Origin: JALZHR01 sp036389695
GTDB taxonomy: Bacteria; Acidobacteriota; Blastocatellia; Pyrinomonadales; Pyrinomonadaceae
Direction of reading: 5' to 3'
Length of the DNA: 11,812 nucleotides
Assembly (NCBI GenBank): GCA_036389695.1
Contig: DASVWG010000322.1
Coordinates: forward strand, 1 to 11,812
This document shows, piece after piece, positions 7,957 through 11,812 of this stretch; the first letter of the stretch is position 1, and every line of letters starts with the position of its first letter. The position numbers were made by a program, and so were the translations under genes. The notes under the pieces are model-generated. The model did not search any database. It saw only the letters and a program-made list of their open reading frames with translations, and was not told the DNA's origin.

Positions 7957-8327
7957 AAAAGAAAATCCTGGTTGTCGATGACTCCGCGATGTCGCGCAGA
8001 ATGCTGCGTCGAATCGTGGAAAGCGCCGGATACGAAGTTGTCGAAGCCGACGAAGGCGCGGCTGGACTGGAGCAGTATTTTCTCGAAAAACCGGATTTGG
8101 TTTTTCTCGATTTGACGATGAAAGATATGTACGGGCTGGACGTTTTGAAGAAACTGCGCGAGCTTGACGCCGAGGCGCGCGTGATTATCGCCAGCGCGGA
8201 CATTCAGGATTCGACCAGAGAAATGGTCGCGGCGGCGGGCGCGAACGCTTTTATCAATAAACCTCTGTCACCGGAAAAAGTTTTGCAGGCATTAAAATCT
8301 GTTACGGGCGAGGGAGAAACGGGATGA
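7953..8327 (+). CDS. cheY: Single-domain response regulator CheY
   Basis: This 124-residue free-standing receiver carries the CheA signal to its target. Asp9-Asp10 (ILVVDDSAMSRRML) bind Mg, Asp53 (LVFLDLTMKDMYG) is the phospho-acceptor, Ser81 is the switch residue, Lys103 sits in INKPLS, and Phe100 takes the place of the aromatic Tyr of E. coli CheY. There is no output domain, so it acts by protein contact; the target (flagellar switch, pilus motor or another protein) is not in the window. The downstream cheC, overlapping by four bases (ATGA), is the likely phosphatase for it. Single-domain receivers can have other partners, but position between cheB and cheC makes cheY the best name. Confidence 0.92.
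   Translation: MKKKILVVDDSAMSRRMLRRIVESAGYEVVEADEGAAGLEQYFLEKPDLVFLDLTMKDMYGLDVLKKLRELDAEARVIIASADIQDSTREMVAAAGANAFINKPLSPEKVLQALKSVTGEGETG
8311..8316 (+). promoter_or_regulatory. Ribosome binding site of cheC
   Basis: AGGGAG inside the 3' end of cheY lies 7 bases before the ATG at 8324, which overlaps the cheY stop. This decides the cheC start. Confidence 0.65.
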
Positions 8328-8986
8328 TTTTAACTGAACGGCAAACTGACGCGCTCGGAGAGTTTATCAATATCGCTTTTTCGAGGACGGCTTCGTCGCT
8401 TTCCGAAATCACCGGTCAGCGCGTTTTGCTCGACGTGCCGCAGGTCGAGATTTATCCGATTGAAGAAGTCGGAGCAAAGCTGGCGCGTTTTTTGCCCGGC
8501 GACGTGGCTTCGATTCACCAGCCGTTTGACGGCGCGATTGCGGGCGACGCGTTTCTGATTTTGAATTATGAAGGCGCGGTCAGGTTGACGGATTTGCTGA
8601 CCGACGGAAGCGCGACGCAGGCGGAGCTGGACGAATCGGCGCGCGAGGTTTTAACCGAAGTCGGCAATATTCTGCTCAATGCCTGTCTCGGAATGTTCGG
8701 CAACGTCCTGCACGTGCGGGTGAGCTTTTCCGTGCCCAATCTGCATCTGGAATCGCTGGACGAGCTGATGGATTCGGTCAGAAAAGAACACGACGGCTTG
8801 CGCTACGCGATTATCGTCTACACGTCGTTTCGCATTCGCGAAAGCGCCGTCACCGGTTATCTGGTTTTGGTTTTGAGCGTCGTTTCGCTGAATCGTCTGA
8901 TTGAGGAAATCGAGCGCTGGGAGACCAGACAAGAGGAAGGAATTCATACGAGCCAGAATCCCGCGCAAACGGATTTGAACGTTTAA
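8324..8986 (+). CDS. cheC: CheY-P phosphatase CheC (two-site type)
   Basis: CheC dephosphorylates CheY-P and ends the signal. The 220-residue protein shows the internally duplicated CheC/CheX/FliY active-site motif twice. The first is Asp9, Glu13, Asn16 and Pro39 (DALGEFINIAFSRTASSLSE region). The second is Glu108, Glu112, Asn115 and Pro138 (VLTEVGNILLNACLGMFGN region). Both copies keep the catalytic Glu-x-x-Asn pair; the lead residue of the second is Glu rather than Ser or Asp. Length and two sites fit CheC; FliY would carry an added C-terminal flagellar-switch domain, and CheX usually keeps one site. No cheD, the usual partner, is in the window. The tail after about residue 200 is polar. 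The hydrophobic run YLVLVLSVVSLNRLI is the last strand and helix of the fold, not a membrane segment. Confidence 0.87.
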   Translation: MILTERQTDALGEFINIAFSRTASSLSEITGQRVLLDVPQVEIYPIEEVGAKLARFLPGDVASIHQPFDGAIAGDAFLILNYEGAVRLTDLLTDGSATQAELDESAREVLTEVGNILLNACLGMFGNVLHVRVSFSVPNLHLESLDELMDSVRKEHDGLRYAIIVYTSFRIRESAVTGYLVLVLSVVSLNRLIEEIERWETRQEEGIHTSQNPAQTDLNV

Positions 8987-9006
8987 TTTTTCTTAAAAAA
9001 ACATTT

Positions 9007-10647
9007 GTGAGCGACAACGGCAGCAACAATTCAACACTCGATGCGGCGATGCTTCGCTGGATGTCGGAGTTTGCGGCGCAAGGTCTGCTGGTGACGGATG
9101 AAAAGCTGAACGTCTCCTCGTGCAATAAATGGTTTGAAAAACAAAGCGGGAAGTGGGAAAAGGATTTAATCGATAAAAATCTGCTGGAAATTTTTCCGGA
9201 ACTGGCGTCGCGCGGTTTTGACCGCTATTACCGCGACGCGCTGAATGGACAAAGCCGGTTTTTATCGCATCGACTGCATAAATATCTCCTGCCGATGACG
9301 CCGAGCGCGGGCGTGACGGCTTTTGCCCAGATGCAGCAGAGCGCGCGAATTTCTCCGCTTTTTGACGGCGAAAAAGTCATAGGCACAATCACCGTTATCG
9401 AAGACGTCACCGAACGCGTCGCGCGCGAAATGGAATTAAACGTCCAGATTGAAGAACGCGGTCGCCTGCTGGCAAGCGAGCAATCCGCGCGGCAGCTGGC
9501 GGAAGAAAACAGCCGTCTGAAAGACGAATTTTTAGCCAGCGTCTCGCACGAAATCCGCACGCCGCTCAACGCCATTAACGGCTGGACGCAGATTCTTCTG
9601 AGCGATGATTCAAACGCGGAAAAATCCCGCCACGCGCTTGACACGATTCAAAGAAACGTCGGCTCGCAGACGCAAATAATCGACGATTTGCTCGACATCT
9701 CGCGCATCGTGACCGGACAGATGCGGCTCGATTTGCAGCCGGTTAATTTAGCCGAAAGCATCGAAACCGCGCTCGACAATTTGCGTCCGGCGATTAACGC
9801 CAGAGAAATAAAACTAATCAAAACCATCGAATCGGACGCGATTTTCGTGATGGGCGACGCCAGCCGCCTGCAGCAGATATTCTGGAATCTGCTTTCCAAC
9901 GCGGTGAAATTTACGCCTTTGAAAGGGCAAATCGAAACGATTCTGCGCGAAGTCGATGCTTTTGCCGAAGTTATCATCCGGGATTCGGGGCAAGGCATCT
10001 CGAATGATTTTCTGCCGTTTGTTTTCGAGCGTTTCCGCCAGGCTGACGGCAGCTCGAAACGCAAGCACGGCGGTCTCGGTCTCGGTCTTTCGATTGTCAA
10101 AAATCTGGTCGAAATGCACGGCGGCACAATCACGGCGGAAAGCGCGGGCGAAGGCGCGGGCGCGACGTTTACCATGATGCTCCCGCTGCTTTTGCCGCAG
10201 AAAAGCGACGAAGATTTTAACCGTCCGACGAGTTTTTTTATCAAAGCCGCGAAAAACGATTTTACCGGAATCCGCATTCTGGTCGTTGACGACGACGCCG
10301 ATTCGCGCGAGATGCTCAGGTACGTTCTGGAAGATACCAAAGCGCATATTATGACGGCGGGCAGCGCCAATGAAGCCTTAGCGCAATTTTCCGCGTTCGA
10401 GCCGCATATTTTAATCACCGATTTGGGAATGCCGGAGATAGACGGCTACGATTTAATCAGTCAAATCCGCGCCTTGCCGGCGGAAAGCGGCGGGCGCACG
10501 CCGGCGATTGCCCTGACCGGATACGTCGGCGCGGAGGAACAAAAACGGGTTCAGGCTTCGGGTTTCGATATTCACGTCGCCAAGCCGGTCGATTTTAGCC
10601 GGTTAATGAAAATAATTAATAATCTTTTACATAAACCCGGGATTTAA
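9007..10647 (+). CDS. PAS hybrid histidine kinase with C-terminal receiver
   Basis: This 546-residue soluble kinase senses through an N-terminal PAS domain and phosphorylates its own receiver. PAS: about 18-138 (GLLVTD, HRLHKYLLP at 88-96, IEDVTER at 131-137). A coiled-coil linker (138-175) follows. The HisKA dimerisation domain has His181 in SVSHEIRTPLNAING. The ATPase domain (about 285-395) has Asn294/Asn298 in FWNLLSNAVKF, RDSGQGIS, FERFRQAD and GLGLGLSIVK. The receiver (about 425-540) has Asp428-430, phospho-acceptor Asp472 (ITDLGMPEIDG), Thr504 and Lys526. All catalytic residues are present. With no Hpt or DNA-binding domain, phosphate must leave to another protein. The GTG at 9007 is the first start after cheC, 20 bases away, without a Shine-Dalgarno; Met15 (ATG at 9049) is an alternative. 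The N-terminal part is a paralogue of the next gene's. Confidence 0.94.
   Translation: MSDNGSNNSTLDAAMLRWMSEFAAQGLLVTDEKLNVSSCNKWFEKQSGKWEKDLIDKNLLEIFPELASRGFDRYYRDALNGQSRFLSHRLHKYLLPMTPSAGVTAFAQMQQSARISPLFDGEKVIGTITVIEDVTERVAREMELNVQIEERGRLLASEQSARQLAEENSRLKDEFLASVSHEIRTPLNAINGWTQILLSDDSNAEKSRHALDTIQRNVGSQTQIIDDLLDISRIVTGQMRLDLQPVNLAESIETALDNLRPAINAREIKLIKTIESDAIFVMGDASRLQQIFWNLLSNAVKFTPLKGQIETILREVDAFAEVIIRDSGQGISNDFLPFVFERFRQADGSSKRKHGGLGLGLSIVKNLVEMHGGTITAESAGEGAGATFTMMLPLLLPQKSDEDFNRPTSFFIKAAKNDFTGIRILVVDDDADSREMLRYVLEDTKAHIMTAGSANEALAQFSAFEPHILITDLGMPEIDGYDLISQIRALPAESGGRTPAIALTGYVGAEEQKRVQASGFDIHVAKPVDFSRLMKIINNLLHKPGI
9058..9525 (+). repeat. Duplicated PAS-linker block, copy 1
   Basis: Residues 18-173 of the hybrid kinase align without a gap to residues 17-172 of the next kinase, at a constant offset of 1693 bases. 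By eye count 111 of 156 residues are identical. The match ends just before the histidine domains, where the two proteins become unrelated in family. Confidence 0.85.
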
Positions 10648-10702
10648 GGCGAGTTTGCCGCAAAACCGGTTTAATTATTGACCTTTTTCCGAAAACAGCA
10701 TC
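10648..10702 (+). other. Short gap between the two kinase genes
   Basis: These 55 bases hold a TTGACC at 10678-10683 without a fitting -10 box and a 10-base palindrome AAACCGGTTT near 10665. There is no stem-loop with a T-run and no clear Shine-Dalgarno, so the second kinase gene is probably transcribed from upstream. Confidence 0.4.
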
Positions 10703-11812
10703 TTGAACAGAATTAAAAACAATCCAATGTTTGTGACGGCGATAATTGACTGGCTCGCCCGGTCTTCCGCGCAAGGGCTGTTCGTGACCGACGACCGATT
10801 AAATATCTGTTTTTATAACGATTGGTTTCAAAAACAGTGCGGAAAATGCGAAAAGAATTTACGCGACCGTAACTTGCTCGAAGTGTTTCCCGAACTTACC
10901 GCGCGCGGTTTCGACCGTTATTACCAGAAGGCTTTAACAGGTCAGGGGCGAGTTTTATCGCACCGGTTTCACAAATATCTGCTCGAAATGCCGCCGACGG
11001 CAGCCTCAACGGAGCTTGCCCGGATGCAGCAGAGCGCGCAAATCTCGCCGCTTTTCGACGGCGAAAAAGTGATAGGCACAATCACCATTATCGAAGACGT
11101 CACCGAACGCGTCGCGCGCGAGATGCAGTTAAACTCGCAGATTGCAGAACGCGAAAGCCTTCTCGCCAGCGAGCGAATCGCCCGCCAGCTTGCCGAGGAA
11201 AACAGCCGCCTCAAAGATTCCAACGAATCGCTGCGTCTGGTGACGACAGAGCTTTTAGAGTCAGAGCAGGCGCGCGGTAAATTGCTGCACCAGATAATTT
11301 CGGCGCAGGAAGAAGAGCGAAAAAGAATTTCCCGAAACCTTCACGACCATCTCGGGCAGCAGCTGACGGCGCTGCGTTTGATTCTTTCGTCTTTGAAAGA
11401 ACAATCGACTCCGTCCAGTCAATTGGATAAAGCATATTCGATTGCCGAAAGGATAGATTCCGAAGTCGATTTTCTGGCGTGGGAGCTCCGTCCGGCTTCT
11501 CTCGATGATTTAGGCTTGGTCAAAGCGCTCGAAAATTTTGTCAATGAATGGGCGCGGTATCTGAAAATTCCGGTGGGGTTTCACGCTAACGGATTAAAAA
11601 GCAAGCGTTTAGCGCCGGATATAGAAATCAATCTTTACCGGATAGTGCAGGAAGCCCTGAATAATGTCTCAAAACACGCCAAAGCCGGTCACGTCAGCGT
11701 GCTTCTGGAACGGCAGGGCAAAAGCGTCGTGCTGATTATCGAAGACGACGGCGTCGGTTTCGAAACGGGCGAAAACGAAAGATTAAACCTGCGCGATAAA
11801 AGAATGGGATTG
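10703..11812 (+). CDS. PAS histidine kinase of the NarX/DegS (HisKA_3) type, 3' end outside window
   Basis: The frame stays open to the last base, giving 370 residues. PAS: about 17-137 (GLFVTD, HRFHKYLLE, IIEDVTER). A long coiled coil (about 138-195) leads to a HisKA_3 domain with His214 in RISRNLHDHLGQQLTALRL, then WELRPASLDDLGLVKAL. The ATPase domain starts with YRIVQEALNNVSKHA (Asn320/Asn321) and IIEDDGVGF (about 345-353). The window ends in the G box (KRMGL), so probably a few dozen residues are missing. No membrane segment is seen. Such kinases normally pair with a LuxR/NarL-type DNA-binding regulator, which I would expect just downstream. The TTG at 10703 is chosen because it places the conserved Trp (residue 17) as in the preceding paralogue; ATG at 10727 and GTG at 10733 are alternatives. 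No clear Shine-Dalgarno precedes any of them. Confidence 0.92.
   Translation, partial: MNRIKNNPMFVTAIIDWLARSSAQGLFVTDDRLNICFYNDWFQKQCGKCEKNLRDRNLLEVFPELTARGFDRYYQKALTGQGRVLSHRFHKYLLEMPPTAASTELARMQQSAQISPLFDGEKVIGTITIIEDVTERVAREMQLNSQIAERESLLASERIARQLAEENSRLKDSNESLRLVTTELLESEQARGKLLHQIISAQEEERKRISRNLHDHLGQQLTALRLILSSLKEQSTPSSQLDKAYSIAERIDSEVDFLAWELRPASLDDLGLVKALENFVNEWARYLKIPVGFHANGLKSKRLAPDIEINLYRIVQEALNNVSKHAKAGHVSVLLERQGKSVVLIIEDDGVGFETGENERLNLRDKRMGL
10751..11218 (+). repeat. Duplicated PAS-linker block, copy 2
   Basis: This is the partner of 9058-9525. The strongest DNA match is 11057-11121 against 9364-9428, with two mismatches in 65 bases. It contains the IEDVTERVARE segment. Confidence 0.85.

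Noticed and set aside
8855..8910. Membrane helix in CheC (YLVLVLSVVSLNRLI)
   Set aside because: It is too short and fits the final buried strand and helix of the CheC fold.
8981..9006. Terminator after cheC (T-run and A-run near 8987-9003)
   Set aside because: TTTTTCTTAAAAAAA can pair only as weak A-T bases with almost no loop and has no GC stem. The next gene starts within 20 bases.
10665..10674. Palindrome AAACCGGTTT as an operator
   Set aside because: It is a single 10-base palindrome with no second copy in a regulatory position. Similar CCGGTTT strings occur in coding parts of this GC-rich window, so chance is enough.
10678..10706. Promoter for the second kinase, from TTGACC at 10678-10683
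   Set aside because: At a 17-base spacing the -10 position reads TCTTGA, which fits poorly and overlaps the start codon. No other -10 box lies at a usable distance.
6907..10720. Shared start sequence TTGAACAGAAT of cheB (6907) and the second kinase (10703)
   Set aside because: The match is about 11 bases, the flanks differ and the proteins are unrelated after the first four residues. Coincidence is the simplest reading.

Overview
This window is a single-strand (+) chemosensory operon. Ten genes are packed nearly end to end: the 3' part of cheA, cheW, a soluble methyl-accepting protein (MCP), a PAS-HEAT repeat protein, cheR, cheB, cheY, cheC, a PAS hybrid histidine kinase, and the 5' part of a second PAS histidine kinase of the NarX/DegS type. 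I saw no tRNA, rRNA, mobile element, CRISPR array or convincing terminator. No stretch of 300 bases lacks a gene; the longest gaps are about 64 bases (cheR to cheB) and 55 bases (between the two kinases).

The DNA is moderately GC-rich, the bacterial gene order is compact, and TTG and GTG starts occur. The gene mix (soluble MCP, HEAT protein and CheC in one locus) suggests an environmental bacterium of the Acidobacteriota or a deltaproteobacterial lineage. That is inference from style and content; no marker gene is present and confidence is low. No flagellar or pilus gene lies in the window, so the output (motility or gene control) cannot be read from it.

Layout: positions 2-3972 hold the signalling core (CheA kinase, CheW coupler, MCP). 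cheA and cheW overlap by four bases (ATGA), and the MCP follows six bases after cheW. Positions 3978-5993 hold the PAS-HEAT protein. Positions 6000-8986 hold adaptation and termination: CheR methyltransferase, CheB methylesterase, CheY, and a two-site CheC phosphatase; cheB/cheY and cheY/cheC overlap by four bases. Positions 9007-11812 hold two kinases whose N-terminal 156 residues are gapless paralogues (about 71% identical by eye count) but whose catalytic cores belong to different families.

Two things stand out. First, the MCP has no membrane segment and no recognisable sensor domain. It is an extremely long coiled-coil hairpin with an exact 28-residue (84 bp) periodicity in both arms. Second, the same unusual PAS domain occurs in three proteins of the locus: the PAS-HEAT protein and both kinases. 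No product seen here has a membrane anchor. A working model, by inference, is a cytosolic chemoreceptor array in which the PAS-HEAT protein supplies the sensory input that the MCP lacks, while the two kinases read the same class of signal into separate phosphorelay outputs.
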